From contig NZ_JAUSSK010000002.1 of assembly GCF_030812295.1 (NCBI RefSeq), positions 774,001 through 838,000 on the forward strand: a DNA stretch of 64,000 nt. Reading direction: 5' to 3'. Below, in pieces: positions 9,357-20,695 of this stretch. A model generated the notes under the pieces. That model was not told the DNA's origin. It worked only from the letters and a program-made list of their open reading frames with translations, and did no database searches. Source of the stretch: Luteibacter jiangsuensis (GTDB lineage: Bacteria; Pseudomonadota; Gammaproteobacteria; Xanthomonadales; Rhodanobacteraceae). Position 1 is the first letter of the stretch. Every line of letters begins with the position of its first letter. The translations under genes and the position numbers were made by a program.

Positions 9357-12300
9357 ATGAACATTTCCGGCCCCTTCATTCGCCGTCCCATCGGCACGTC
9401 GCTGCTGGCGATCGGCATCTTCGCGGTCGGCATCATCTGCTATGCGTTGCTTGGCGTGGCCGCGCTGCCGAACATCCAGTTCCCGGCGATCTTCGTCCAG
9501 GCGCAGCAATCCGGCGCCGACGCGAGCACGATGGCCTCCACCGTCGCCGCACCGTTGGAACGCCACCTGGGCCAGGTGCCGGGCGTGGAGTCCATGCGCT
9601 CGAACAGTTCCGAAGGCAGCGCCTTCGTGTTGTTGTTCTTCCAGAACGGCACCAACATCGACGCCGCCGCGCGCGACGTGCAATCCGCCATCAACGCCGC
9701 CCAGCCCGACCTGCCGACGGGGCTGTTGAACGCGCCGTCGTACACCAAGGCCAATCCGAACGACGATCCCATCATCGTGCTGGCGCTCACGTCCGACACG
9801 GTGGCGCCGACCGCGCTTTATAACGTGGCGGATTCGATCCTCGCCCAGCGCTTGCGCCAGCAGGAGGGCATCGCCACCGTCGATATCGCCGGCAGCGCCA
9901 CGCCCGCGATTCGCGTGGACGTGAACCTGCGCGCGCTGAATGCGATGGGACTGTCACCGGACCAGTTGCGAAATGCGCTCACCGCCGCCAACGTGACCTC
10001 GCCGCAGGGCTTCCTCAGCGACGGCGTCACCACGATGGCGGTAACGGCCACGGATTCGCTGCATACGGCCGAGGAGTTCGCCAACCTGATCATCGGCGTG
10101 AACAATGGCGTGCCGATCCGCCTGTCGGACATCGCCAAGGTCTACGACGGGCAGCAGGATGCTTACCAGGCAGCCTGGTTCAACGGCAAGCCCGGCATCC
10201 TGATGTACGTCTACAAGAAATCCGATGCGAATGTCATCGAGACCGTGGACCGGATCAAGGCACAGATGCCGACGATGCAGGCATGGCTTCCGGCGGGCGT
10301 GCAGCTGCATTCGTTCTTCGATGGCACGCCGACCATCCGCGCTTCGCTGCACGAGGTGCAGGCCACGCTGCTGATCAGCCTCGCCATGGTCATCATGACG
10401 ATGGCGTTGTTCCTGCGGCGGTTGGCGCCAACCGTGATCGCGGGCCTCGCCGTGCCGCTATCGCTGGCCGGTGCGTTCGTGGCGATGTATGCGTTCGGTT
10501 ATACGCTGAACAACCTCACCTTGCTGGCCCTGGTGATCGCGATCGGTTTCGTCGTCGACGACGCCATCGTGGTGATCGAGAACGTCATCCGGCACATGGA
10601 CGAAGGCATCCCCCGGTTCGAAGCGGCCTTGCTCGGTGCGCGCGAGATCGGCTTCACCATCGTCTCGATCACCGGTTCGCTGGTGGCGGTGTTCATTCCG
10701 TTGCTGCTCGCCCCGGGCATCATCGGCATGTTCTTCAAGGAATTCACGGTCACCCTGGTCGCCGCGATCGTGGTGTCGGCCGTCGTGTCGCTGACCCTGA
10801 CGCCTTCCTTGTGCGCCCACTTCCTCACCGCGCACAAGGACGACAAGCCGGAATCGAAGCTGGGCCAGGCTCTGGAGCGGATGCACGAGCGCCTGCTCGG
10901 GATGTACCGGGTGGCCCTGGACTGGACCCTGCGCCACGCCCTGCTCATGGCCATCACGCCATTGGTCCTCGTCGGGGTGACCTTCGTGCTCGCCGGCATG
11001 GTCAAGGGGGGCTTCTTCCCGCCGCAGGACACCGGCCTGATCGGGGCCCGCGCCACGTCCAGCTCCACGGTGTCGTTCGGGGAGATGAAGGTACGCCAGG
11101 CCCGCCTTACCCAGATGCTGCTGGACGACCCCGCCGTGAAGGCGGTGGGCTCGCGCCTCGGCACCAGCCGTACGGGTTCCAGCGGTTTCTTCAACATCGA
11201 ACTGAAGACCATGGCGGAAGGGCGCAAGGAGAGCACCTTCGTCGTGCTCGACCGGTTGTCGGCCAAGGCCAACAAGTATCCCGACCTCAACCTGCGCCTG
11301 CGCCCGATCCAGGATCTGCCCACTGGCGGTGGCGGTGGCAACACGCAGGGCGGCCAGTATTCGGTGTCGCTGAAGGGCAACGACATCGTCGAGTTGCAGA
11401 CGTGGCTTCCCAGGCTGGTCGATGCGCTGAAGAAGAATCCGATGCTGAAGGACGTCGGCAGCGATATCGATGCCGCGGGCCTGCGCCAGAACATGGTGAT
11501 CGACCGCGATACGGCGGCACGCCTGGGCGTGTCCATCGGCGACATCGACGGCGCGCTCTACAACGCCTTCGGCCAGCGGGCGGTCTCGACGATCTACTCG
11601 GACATCAACCAGTACCGCGTGATCGTCAACGCGCTGCCGCAGATGGCGGCCACGCCGGAATCGCTGAACCAGATCTACGTACGCTCCAGTTCCGGCGCGA
11701 TGATACCGATGACCGCGGTGACCAGGCAGGTGCCGGGGCTCGCGCCCACCCAGATCGTGCACGAGGACCAGTACACGAGCATGGGGGTCAGCTTCAACCT
11801 CGCGCCCAACGTCAGCATGGGGGAGGCGATGGAGATCATCCAGAAGACGATCGACGGCATGCGCATGCCCGGTGACATCCGGCTCGACGCCGGCACCGAC
11901 TTCCGCCGCTTCCAGCAGTCGCAGAGCGACATGCCGCTCCTGATCCTGGCCGCGATCGTCACCGTCTATCTCCTGATGGGCATGCTCTACGAGAGCCTCA
12001 TCCATCCGGTGACCATCCTCTCGACCCTGCCCGCCGCGGGCGTGGGCGCGCTTGCCGCACTGGTCATCACCGACACGGAATTGTCGGTGGTCGCGATGAT
12101 CGCCCTGGTGCTGTTGATCGGCATCGTGAAGAAGAACGCGATCATGATGATCGACTTCGCCCTGGTGGCGCAGCGCGAGCACGGGCTCGACTACAAGGGC
12201 GCCATTCGCGAGGCCTGCCTGGTCCGCTTCCGCCCGATCATGATGACGACGATGGTGGCGATCCTGGCTGCCACGCCGCTGGCGATCGGCCTGGGCGAGG

Positions 12301-12491
12301 GCGCCGAACTGCGCCGGCCGTTGGGCATCGCCATGATCGGCGGCCTGGTGATTTCCCAGAGCCTGACCCTGCTCTCCACGCCGGCGCTGTATGTGATCTT
12401 CGCCTGCCTGTCGGAGCGCTGGAAGGCGCGCAAGGCAAGGCGGCTGGCGCGGAAGAGGGAGCGGCGCGCCCTGCGCGCCGCCGGTACCTGA
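9357..12491 (+). CDS. mdtC: RND multidrug permease 2 (MdtC-like)
   Basis: Second HAE-1 family RND permease, 1044 aa, clearly a diverged paralogue of the preceding one rather than a duplicate. It starts with NISGPFIRRPIGTSLL, has the proton-relay segment FVVDDAIVVIENVI in TM4, and ends in a basic tail (ARKARRLARKRERR). It lacks the low-complexity insert of the first permease. Spacing from the first permease is 134 nt and contains a terminator-like hairpin. No outer-membrane factor follows, so the pump presumably borrows a TolC-type channel encoded elsewhere. Confidence 0.92.
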   Translation: MNISGPFIRRPIGTSLLAIGIFAVGIICYALLGVAALPNIQFPAIFVQAQQSGADASTMASTVAAPLERHLGQVPGVESMRSNSSEGSAFVLLFFQNGTNIDAAARDVQSAINAAQPDLPTGLLNAPSYTKANPNDDPIIVLALTSDTVAPTALYNVADSILAQRLRQQEGIATVDIAGSATPAIRVDVNLRALNAMGLSPDQLRNALTAANVTSPQGFLSDGVTTMAVTATDSLHTAEEFANLIIGVNNGVPIRLSDIAKVYDGQQDAYQAAWFNGKPGILMYVYKKSDANVIETVDRIKAQMPTMQAWLPAGVQLHSFFDGTPTIRASLHEVQATLLISLAMVIMTMALFLRRLAPTVIAGLAVPLSLAGAFVAMYAFGYTLNNLTLLALVIAIGFVVDDAIVVIENVIRHMDEGIPRFEAALLGAREIGFTIVSITGSLVAVFIPLLLAPGIIGMFFKEFTVTLVAAIVVSAVVSLTLTPSLCAHFLTAHKDDKPESKLGQALERMHERLLGMYRVALDWTLRHALLMAITPLVLVGVTFVLAGMVKGGFFPPQDTGLIGARATSSSTVSFGEMKVRQARLTQMLLDDPAVKAVGSRLGTSRTGSSGFFNIELKTMAEGRKESTFVVLDRLSAKANKYPDLNLRLRPIQDLPTGGGGGNTQGGQYSVSLKGNDIVELQTWLPRLVDALKKNPMLKDVGSDIDAAGLRQNMVIDRDTAARLGVSIGDIDGALYNAFGQRAVSTIYSDINQYRVIVNALPQMAATPESLNQIYVRSSSGAMIPMTAVTRQVPGLAPTQIVHEDQYTSMGVSFNLAPNVSMGEAMEIIQKTIDGMRMPGDIRLDAGTDFRRFQQSQSDMPLLILAAIVTVYLLMGMLYESLIHPVTILSTLPAAGVGALAALVITDTELSVVAMIALVLLIGIVKKNAIMMIDFALVAQREHGLDYKGAIREACLVRFRPIMMTTMVAILAATPLAIGLGEGAELRRPLGIAMIGGLVISQSLTLLSTPALYVIFACLSERWKARKARRLARKRERRALRAAGT

Positions 12492-12526
12492 ATCACTCGC
12501 AAGGTTGGTTCCCACCGAGCCGAAGA

Positions 12527-12595
12527 ATCGCCGACAGGGCCGGCCCCCACCAGGCTCGCGCTCTCGCCTTGGTGGGGGCCGGCCCTGTCGGCGAT
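12527..12595. repeat. REP pair forming a long perfect hairpin
   Basis: ATCGCCGACAGGGCCGGCCC... at 12527-12551 is followed after 19 nt by its exact reverse complement at 12571-12595 (25-nt arms). It is a variant of the REP family found at seven other places here, with a longer GC core. It sits between mdtC and icd, downstream of the pump operon, where it could stabilise or end the transcript. Confidence 0.85.
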
Positions 12596-12741
12596 AGGTG
12601 CTGGCCCAGACCCCACCTTTCCCATGCGGCATGACGGCCGTGCCTCCGGATCGCTTTCCCCCTCCCGCCGAATCGGGCCACAATGGACAGGTTTCCCGCT
12701 CGCCGGTGCGCCCTCGAGGCCTGCGCTGGCGAGCCCCATGA

Positions 12742-15012
<2,271 letters not shown>

Positions 15013-15036
15013 CCGGTATGTGAGCCGCAGGCACCC

Positions 15037-15059
15037 ATCGCCGCTGAAGCGGCTCCCAC
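15037..15059. repeat. Single REP element (CTTCAG-stem type)
   Basis: A 23-nt REP, ATCGCCGCTGAAGCGGCTCC plus CAC, just after the icd stop codon, in the space between the convergent icd and aldo/keto reductase genes. It is the same sequence class as the arms at 33007 and 54398. Confidence 0.85.
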
Positions 15060-15103
15060 AGGAGGCTCCGATGGGGCCTGCGGGAAAGGCCCGGGGCCGC
15101 CAG

Positions 15104-16051
15104 TCAGTAGTCGCTGGCGGCCTTCAGGGTCGCCAGGTCCGCCGGCGTCAGCTCGAGTGTCGCCGCCTTCGCGATCTCGTCCAGTTGCTCCAGCGACGTG
15201 GCACTGGCGATGGCGGCGGCGATCGACGGTTGCGCCATCACCCATGCCAGCGCCACCTGTGCCGGCTTCGCATCGTGCGCCCTTGACACCTCGTCCAGTG
15301 CCGCCAGGACGCGATACCCGCGGTCGTTGAGGTACGCCTTCACCTTGCCACCCCGGGCGCTGCTCTTGGCCAGGTCCGCTTCGCTACGGTATTTGCCGCT
15401 GAGGAAGCCGCTCGCCAGCGAGTAATAACTGATCACGCCGACTTGCTCTTTCACGCACAGCGGTTGCAAGGCTTCCTCGAAGCCCTTGCGATCCATGAGG
15501 TTGTACTCCGGCTGCATCGACTCGTAACGCGCCAGGCCCTTCGACGCACTGGTGCTCAGGGCGTCGGCCAGTCGCGTGGCGTCGTAATTGGACGCACCGA
15601 TGACACGTACTTTCCCGGTCTTCACGAGGTCGTCGAATGCGCGCAACGTCTCCTCGAGAGGCACCTTCGGGTCGTCCTCGTGCGACTGATAGAGGTCGAT
15701 GTGGTCGGTTTGCAGGCGGCGCAGGGAATCCTCCACCGCCTCCTTGATATTGGTGGGCGCCAGCCCGGGATAACGCGCCCACTTGCCCACCTTGGTGGCG
15801 ATGACGACCTTGTCGCGCTTGCCGCTCTTCTTCAGCCATTTGCCGATGATCGTCTCGGACTCGCCCCCCTCGTTACCCGGCACCCACGCCTCGTAGACAT
15901 CGGCCGTGTCGATGAGGTTGAAGCCGTGGTCGACGAAGGCATCGAGGAGGTCGAACGAGCGAGGCTCGTCGGCGCTCCAGCCAAAGACGTTGCCGCCGAA
16001 GGCAAGCGGGGCGACCCGCAGGGGCGAACGCCCGAGGTTGCGTAACTTCAT
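15104..16051 (-). CDS. Aldo/keto reductase
   Basis: NADPH-dependent aldehyde or ketone reductase of the AKR superfamily, 315 aa, cytoplasmic. The catalytic tetrad is visible: Asp48 and Tyr53 in DTADVYEAW, Lys87 in ATKVG, and His in YQSHEDDP (about 121). The closest general type is the potassium-channel beta/YajO-like group of oxidoreductases, and the physiological substrate is unknown. The ATG at 16051 has GGAG 7 nt upstream. The gene converges on icd. Confidence 0.9.
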   Translation of the reverse strand: MKLRNLGRSPLRVAPLAFGGNVFGWSADEPRSFDLLDAFVDHGFNLIDTADVYEAWVPGNEGGESETIIGKWLKKSGKRDKVVIATKVGKWARYPGLAPTNIKEAVEDSLRRLQTDHIDLYQSHEDDPKVPLEETLRAFDDLVKTGKVRVIGASNYDATRLADALSTSASKGLARYESMQPEYNLMDRKGFEEALQPLCVKEQVGVISYYSLASGFLSGKYRSEADLAKSSARGGKVKAYLNDRGYRVLAALDEVSRAHDAKPAQVALAWVMAQPSIAAAIASATSLEQLDEIAKAATLELTPADLATLKAASDY

Positions 16052-16114
16052 GCGTCATCTCCGATAAGGGCGGAAATGCCCATGATGACGCAAGCCAGGT
16101 TCAGGCGGCGTGTT

Positions 16115-16309
16115 TCAGCAGGTGGCGCAGGCAGGACTTCCCGGCAGTCTCGCCGTGGCCTTGACGGTTTCCTTGCGAGTGGTCGCCGGAGCTCTTGGAA
16201 CGCCCGCACCGCGATCGACTACGGTGTCCTCACGGCCCAGCCGGAGCACCAGTTCGCGGTCGACGATGTGGCCGTGCATGAAGGCAAGGCCGGTGAAGAT
16301 CGATGCCAT
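16115..16309 (-). CDS. Small hypothetical protein, divergent from LysR regulator
   Basis: A 64-aa ORF whose N-terminal 25 residues (ASIFTGLAFMHGHI...) look like a compact hydrophobic/His-containing segment, while the C-terminal part is basic and of low complexity. The main support is a very strong ribosome binding site, GGGAGGG 4-5 nt before the ATG at 16309, and its position facing away from a LysR-type gene 118 nt off, the usual place for a regulated target. No family is recognised. It could still be a chance ORF. Confidence 0.5.
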   Translation of the reverse strand: MASIFTGLAFMHGHIVDRELVLRLGREDTVVDRGAGVPRAPATTRKETVKATARLPGSPACATC

Positions 16310-16427
16310 GACACCCTCCCATTACACCGTTCGCAACGACTTGCGGCTTTCGGTGAGGTAAAGGGTGCCCGTTCTAACGCGGGCCAAAAAGCGATATGTT
16401 TGCAACCCGGCCTTGAGGAATTTTCAC

Positions 16428-17336
16428 ATGTCCCGCCTCCCGCTCGGTCTGCTTCAGGGGTTCGTCCTGGTCGCCCGCACGGGGAAGCTGTCGCGCGCGG
16501 CGGAACAGCTGAACCTTACCGTCAGCGCGTTGAGCCACCAGATCCGCAACCTCGAGGAACGCCTCGGCCGCTCCTTGTTCGACCGTGGGCCGCGTGGCGT
16601 CACCCTGACCGCTGACGGCGCCCACCTGCTGGAAGCCATCGGCCATCATTTCGAAGGTATCGAGCATGCCTTGGGCCGTTTCGAGGGAAGGCACCAGGAT
16701 GCGGTGACGCTGAGCGTGCTGCCGTCGGTCGCGTCGAGCTGGCTGGTCCCCCGGCTGCCAAGGCTCGTCGGCAAACATCCCGAACTGGAACTCAGCCTTC
16801 ACTCATCGGTGTCGGTGGTCGACTTCGATCGCGAATCGACGGTGGACGTGGCGTTCCGCTACGGTCTCGGCGCATGGCCGCGGACAAAGGCGGAGCGCCT
16901 GTTCGACGAGTACATCGTGCCGATCGCCAGCCCATCCCTGGTGCGCCGCATGGGCGGCCTGCCGGACACCTCGCTTGCGGGTTGGCCCTTGCTCGGCGAT
17001 CCATCGGGCCGCTGGAACGACTGGGCCGAAACCTTCGGCATGCCACTGCCGTCGCGCTATGTCGCGCGCTTCGACAACACCGAGCACTTGCAGCGCGCGG
17101 TGCTCGAAGGCATGGGCGTGGCACTGGGCCGCCTCGTCATGGCGCGCTCGCTGATCGAGTGCGGGGCGTTGACGGTGCTGTGCAAGGAGCGCATGCGTGT
17201 CGCCGAGGCGTACTACCTCGTCTACCCGAAGCGCTCGGAATCGCACAGCGGCGTGGCGCGTTTTCGCGAGTGGTTGCTGGGCGAGGCGGCCGAGTACGAA
17301 GCGGGCATCAAGCACGGCTTGCCCCTGCCGGCCTGA
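16428..17336 (+). CDS. LysR-type transcriptional regulator (GcvA-like)
   Basis: 302-aa LysR regulator. The winged helix-turn-helix (about 5-62) includes the typical ARTGKLSRAAEQLNLTVSAL and HQIRNLEERLGRSLFDR segments. The C-terminal effector domain (about 90-300) has the DVAFRYGLGAW region typical of the GcvA/AmpR-like branch. The ATG at 16428 is chosen because GAGGA lies 8 nt upstream; a 21-codon extension lacks this. It is divergent from the small ORF at 16309 and is likely to act on the space between them. Effector unknown. Confidence 0.88.
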   Translation: MSRLPLGLLQGFVLVARTGKLSRAAEQLNLTVSALSHQIRNLEERLGRSLFDRGPRGVTLTADGAHLLEAIGHHFEGIEHALGRFEGRHQDAVTLSVLPSVASSWLVPRLPRLVGKHPELELSLHSSVSVVDFDRESTVDVAFRYGLGAWPRTKAERLFDEYIVPIASPSLVRRMGGLPDTSLAGWPLLGDPSGRWNDWAETFGMPLPSRYVARFDNTEHLQRAVLEGMGVALGRLVMARSLIECGALTVLCKERMRVAEAYYLVYPKRSESHSGVARFREWLLGEAAEYEAGIKHGLPLPA

Positions 17337-17360
17337 ATCTTCGCGGCCCGCGAATTTCGC

Positions 17361-17389
17361 TTGACCGCGCTTCGCCGCGGCGCGACAAT
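17361..17389 (+). promoter_or_regulatory. Candidate sigma-70 promoter of the mgtA leader
   Basis: TTGACC (17361-17366), 17-nt spacer, GACAAT (17384-17389). A start near 17396 would put an inverted repeat CCCCG...CGGGG (17391-17409) at the very 5' end of the transcript and leave a leader of roughly 560 nt before mgtA. Inferred from sequence only. Confidence 0.45.
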
Positions 17390-17447
17390 TCCCCGGCTAC
17401 CGTACGGGGTCTCGTGCGGCAGTAACCCTCTTAGCTTATCCAGGCAT

Positions 17448-17561
17448 ATGGACGTCTACCCTAGTCGACGCGCCGGTTCCCGCACGCATCGGGTCCCGGC
17501 GCTGGCAAAACTCATCGCCCGCGGCGACCGCACCCGGTCGGCCGGCGCTTTCCTCCGCTAG
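17448..17561 (+). CDS. Possible leader peptide 0 of mgtA
   Basis: A 37-aa reading frame beginning MDVYPSRRAGSRTHRVP in the first third of the mgtA leader, with AGG close upstream of its ATG, overlapping the strong hairpin at 17470-17502. Translation would disrupt that hairpin. Support is weak: no homology is recognised and the ribosome binding site is short. Confidence 0.25.
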   Translation: MDVYPSRRAGSRTHRVPALAKLIARGDRTRSAGAFLR

Positions 17562-17619
17562 GGAAAGTCCGGCTCTCCTCGTCGGAAGCCGTGAGCTTCC
17601 GTTATTCGAGGATTGAGCC

Positions 17620-17799
17620 ATGAACCTCCAGCTCGACAAGACCGCGCCGCGCATGTTCGGCCGCCGTCTCGCTTTCGCACTCGCCCGCCGCCGCGCCACC
17701 GGCCCGGTGCCGGCCAAGCGCACGATCACCGTGCCGCGTTCGCTCGACACTGCTGAAAGCTCGTTGAAACCCGCGGATGGCAAACTTCCGAGGCCATGA
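17620..17799 (+). CDS. Small ORF in mgtA leader (leader peptide 1)
   Basis: A 59-aa basic peptide with no membrane segment, starting NLQLDKTAPRMFGRR and ending with a proline-containing tail (KPADGKLPRP). GAGGA sits 7 nt before the ATG, a good ribosome binding site, and the stop overlaps the next small ORF as ATGA. Both facts argue that it is translated. Its role could be cis-acting control of the pump gene; no homologue is recognised. Confidence 0.5.
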   Translation: MNLQLDKTAPRMFGRRLAFALARRRATGPVPAKRTITVPRSLDTAESSLKPADGKLPRP

Positions 17800-17900
17800 A
17801 CAGCGACATAGACACTACGGCGCGGCTTACGCCGTCCGCCGTCGATATCCATAGCGACACCGAACGTCGGCCCCGCGCCGGCGCGCTCGCCTTCGGCTAA
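17796..17900 (+). CDS. Small ORF in mgtA leader (leader peptide 2)
   Basis: A 34-aa peptide, MNSDIDTTARLTPSAVD..., with an acidic start, coupled to the preceding small ORF by a 4-nt overlap and preceded by GAGG. It ends 55 nt before mgtA. Acidic and proline residues early in a nascent chain are the feature used by enterobacterial MgtL to sense low Mg through ribosome instability. The resemblance is only in kind, and function is inference. Confidence 0.45.
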   Translation: MNSDIDTTARLTPSAVDIHSDTERRPRAGALAFG

Positions 17901-17955
17901 CCGCCGGCGGCCGCTCGCGCCTGACCGGACCGCGCGTCCGGAGAGGTAGCGAGCC

Positions 17956-20583
17956 ATGAAGATCCACACCTCGCAGGCGGCCGTCGCCGCCAAGATCTAC
18001 ACCCAAGCCACCGCGGACGCCTATCGTCCCGCGGATGAACTGCTGCGTGCGCTGGATGCCCGGCCGGACGGTCTCGACGAGGCCGCCATCGCCGAGCGTC
18101 TCGATCGTGATGGCATCAATGAGGTGGGTCACGAGAAACCGCCGCACTGGTCGATCCAGTTGCTGCGTGCTTTCCGTAACCCCTTCATCATCGTGCTGCT
18201 CGTGCTCGCGGGGGTGCAGCTGTTCACCGAGCCCGACGATGTCACCGGTCCCGTCATCATCGCGGTGATGGTGGCGATCAGCGTGCTGTTGTCGTTCACC
18301 CAGGAGTTCCGTTCCTCGCGTGCGGCGGAGAAGCTGAAGGCGATGGTGCGCAACACGGCCACCGTCACCCGCCGCGCGGACGACGGCCACGCCGAGCGCA
18401 TCGAGGTGCCGGTCGAGGAACTCGTCGTCGGCGACATCGTCCACCTCGGCGCCGGCGACATGGTGCCGGCCGACTTGCGCCTGTTGGCGGCGAAGGACCT
18501 CTTCATCAGCCAGGCGATCCTCACCGGCGAGTCGATTCCGGTCGAGAAGGCCGCACCCAACGGCACCACGGCCGGCGATACTTCGTCCGGGCCACTCGAC
18601 CTGCCGACGATCTGCTACATGGGCACCAACGTGGTTTCCGGCACCGCCACCGCCGTGGTGCTGGCGACGGGCGGGCGCACCTACCTGGGATCGTTGGCGC
18701 ACACCCTTTCGGGCGAGCGCGTGCAGACCAGCTTCGACCGGGGCATCTCCTCGGTGAGCTGGTTGTTGATCCGCTTCATGGCGGTGATGGTGCCGGTGGT
18801 TTTCCTGATCAACGGCTTCGACAAGCACGACTGGGTGGAAGCCTTCATGTTCGGGCTTTCGGTGGCGGTGGGCCTGACGCCGGAAATGCTGCCGCTGATC
18901 GTCACCGCCAACCTCGGCAAGGGCGCCCTCGCCATGTCGAAGCGCAAGGTGGTGGTGAAGCGCCTCAACGCGATCCAGAACTTCGGTGCGATGGACGTGC
19001 TGTGCACGGACAAGACCGGCACCCTGACGCTGGACAAGATCGTGCTCGAACGCCACGTCGACCTCAATGGCGACGATTCGGACGAGGCGCTGGAGTACGG
19101 CTACCTCAACAGCCGCTTCCAGACCGGCCTGCGCAACCTGATGGACAAGGCCGTGCTGGCTCACCGGGATCTCGAACCCGTGGCGCACCGCTTCCACGTG
19201 GTGGACGAGATCCCGTTCGATTTCCAGCGCCGCCGCATGTCGGTGGTCGTGGCGGACGGGAAGGGCGAACAGCTGCTGGTCTGCAAGGGCGCGGTCGAGG
19301 AGATGCTGGCAATCTGCAGCGAGGCACGCATCGGCGACGTGACCGAGTCGATGACGGCGGAGAAGCGCACGGAGATCCGCGCGATGACCCGTCGCCTCAA
19401 CGAAGACGGCCTGCGTGTGCTGGTCGTGGCCGTCCGCCGCGATCCGACGGGTGATCGTGCCTATGGCGTGGCGGACGAGCAGGGCCTTACCGCCGTCGGC
19501 TGCCTGGCCTTCCTCGACCCGCCGAAGGACTCGGCCGCCACCGCCATCCGCGCGCTGAACCACCATGGCGTGGCGGTGAAGGTGATCACCGGCGACAACG
19601 AGGCGGTGACGCGGAAGATCTGCACCGAGGTCGGCCTCGACGTGGAAGCGTCGGCCCAGGGCCGCGACATCGAGCAACTGGACGACGAGGCGCTCGACGC
19701 GATGGTGGAAAAGACCACCGTTTTCGCGAAGATGTCGCCGGTGCAGAAGGCTCGCGTGGTTCGCTCGCTCCAGCGCAAGGGGCATACCGTCGGCTTCCTG
19801 GGCGACGGCATCAACGATGCTCCCGCCCTGCGCGATGCCGACGTGGGTATCTCGGTCGATACCGCGACGGATATCGCGAAGGAGTCGGCGGACATCATCC
19901 TGCTGGAAAAGAACCTCATGGTGCTGGAGGAGGGTGTGATCGAGGGACGGGTCACCTTCGGCAACATCATGAAGTACATCAAGATGACCGCCAGCTCGAA
20001 CTTCGGCAACGTGTTCAGTGTGCTCGTGGCAAGCGCCTTCCTTCCGTTCCTTCCGATGCTGCCGTTGCAGATCCTCGTGCAGAACCTGCTCTACGATCTC
20101 TCGCAGCTGTCGATTCCGTTCGACCGCATGGACGAGGAGTACCTGCGCCAGCCACGCAAGTGGGACGCCGGCGACATCGGCCGCTTCATGGTCTGGATCG
20201 GCCCGGTCAGCTCGGTGTTCGACATCACCACGTTCTGGCTGATGTGGCACTGGTTCGGCGCCAACGACGTCGCGCACCAATCGTTGTTCCAGTCGGGCTG
20301 GTTCATCGAGGGCCTGCTCTCGCAGACCCTGATCGTGCACATGATCCGTACGCGGCGCATCCCGTTCCTGCGCAGCATGGCGTCCGCGCCCGTGCTGGCG
20401 TTGACCGGCGCGATCATGGTCGTCGGCATGTTGATTCCTTACTCGGGCCTCGGCGCGCGCATTGGCATGCATCCCTTGCCGGGCATCTATTTCGCGTGGC
20501 TGGCGCTGACGCTGGTGTGTTACTGCGTGCTCACGCAGGTGGTGAAGACGATCTATATCCGGCGCTACGGGCGCTGGCTATAG
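17956..20583 (+). CDS. mgtA: Magnesium-translocating P-type ATPase
   Basis: P3B-type ATPase that imports Mg2+ across the inner membrane, 875 aa. Visible features in order: cation ATPase N-terminal domain (about 25-95, ending in HWSIQLLRAFRNPFI), actuator motif TGES, phosphorylation motif DKTGT with Asp352, nucleotide-binding KGA, the hinge GDGINDAPAL, and a C-terminal membrane block with six helices. The segment SNFGNVFSVL after the hinge is characteristic of MgtA/MgtB. The ATG at 17956 begins the familiar extended N-terminus. Expression is probably controlled through the long leader upstream. Confidence 0.93.
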   Translation: MKIHTSQAAVAAKIYTQATADAYRPADELLRALDARPDGLDEAAIAERLDRDGINEVGHEKPPHWSIQLLRAFRNPFIIVLLVLAGVQLFTEPDDVTGPVIIAVMVAISVLLSFTQEFRSSRAAEKLKAMVRNTATVTRRADDGHAERIEVPVEELVVGDIVHLGAGDMVPADLRLLAAKDLFISQAILTGESIPVEKAAPNGTTAGDTSSGPLDLPTICYMGTNVVSGTATAVVLATGGRTYLGSLAHTLSGERVQTSFDRGISSVSWLLIRFMAVMVPVVFLINGFDKHDWVEAFMFGLSVAVGLTPEMLPLIVTANLGKGALAMSKRKVVVKRLNAIQNFGAMDVLCTDKTGTLTLDKIVLERHVDLNGDDSDEALEYGYLNSRFQTGLRNLMDKAVLAHRDLEPVAHRFHVVDEIPFDFQRRRMSVVVADGKGEQLLVCKGAVEEMLAICSEARIGDVTESMTAEKRTEIRAMTRRLNEDGLRVLVVAVRRDPTGDRAYGVADEQGLTAVGCLAFLDPPKDSAATAIRALNHHGVAVKVITGDNEAVTRKICTEVGLDVEASAQGRDIEQLDDEALDAMVEKTTVFAKMSPVQKARVVRSLQRKGHTVGFLGDGINDAPALRDADVGISVDTATDIAKESADIILLEKNLMVLEEGVIEGRVTFGNIMKYIKMTASSNFGNVFSVLVASAFLPFLPMLPLQILVQNLLYDLSQLSIPFDRMDEEYLRQPRKWDAGDIGRFMVWIGPVSSVFDITTFWLMWHWFGANDVAHQSLFQSGWFIEGLLSQTLIVHMIRTRRIPFLRSMASAPVLALTGAIMVVGMLIPYSGLGARIGMHPLPGIYFAWLALTLVCYCVLTQVVKTIYIRRYGRWL

Positions 20584-20695
20584 ATCCTTCCTACTTCGCG
20601 GCTGGCCGGGTGGCTACACGCGGGCGTGGGCGGAGAGGGACATACGCGCTTTCGCGATGAGCGTTTCATGGTGGCTCCTCAACCAAGGAGTCACC

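Larger units (their letters stand above)
17396..17955 (+). promoter_or_regulatory. Long mgtA leader region
   Basis: About 560 nt between the candidate promoter and the magnesium pump start. It contains a strong nested hairpin (GCGCCGG at 17470-17476 pairing with CCGGCGC at 17496-17502, plus inner CCCG/CGGG), and up to three small ORFs. Known mgtA-type genes in enterobacteria are controlled by a Mg-sensing leader with leader peptides. The sequence here does not match the enterobacterial mgtA leader or the M-box pattern that I know, so any sensing role is inference. Confidence 0.45.

Noticed and set aside
17411..17560. M-box or yybP-ykoY metal riboswitch before mgtA
   Set aside because: The conserved core sequences of these families are not present in order. 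Hairpins exist, but a named riboswitch cannot be supported.
17827..20472. 881-codon minus-strand frame opposite mgtA
   Set aside because: His/Arg/Asp-rich shadow of the P-type ATPase gene with no recognisable protein features.
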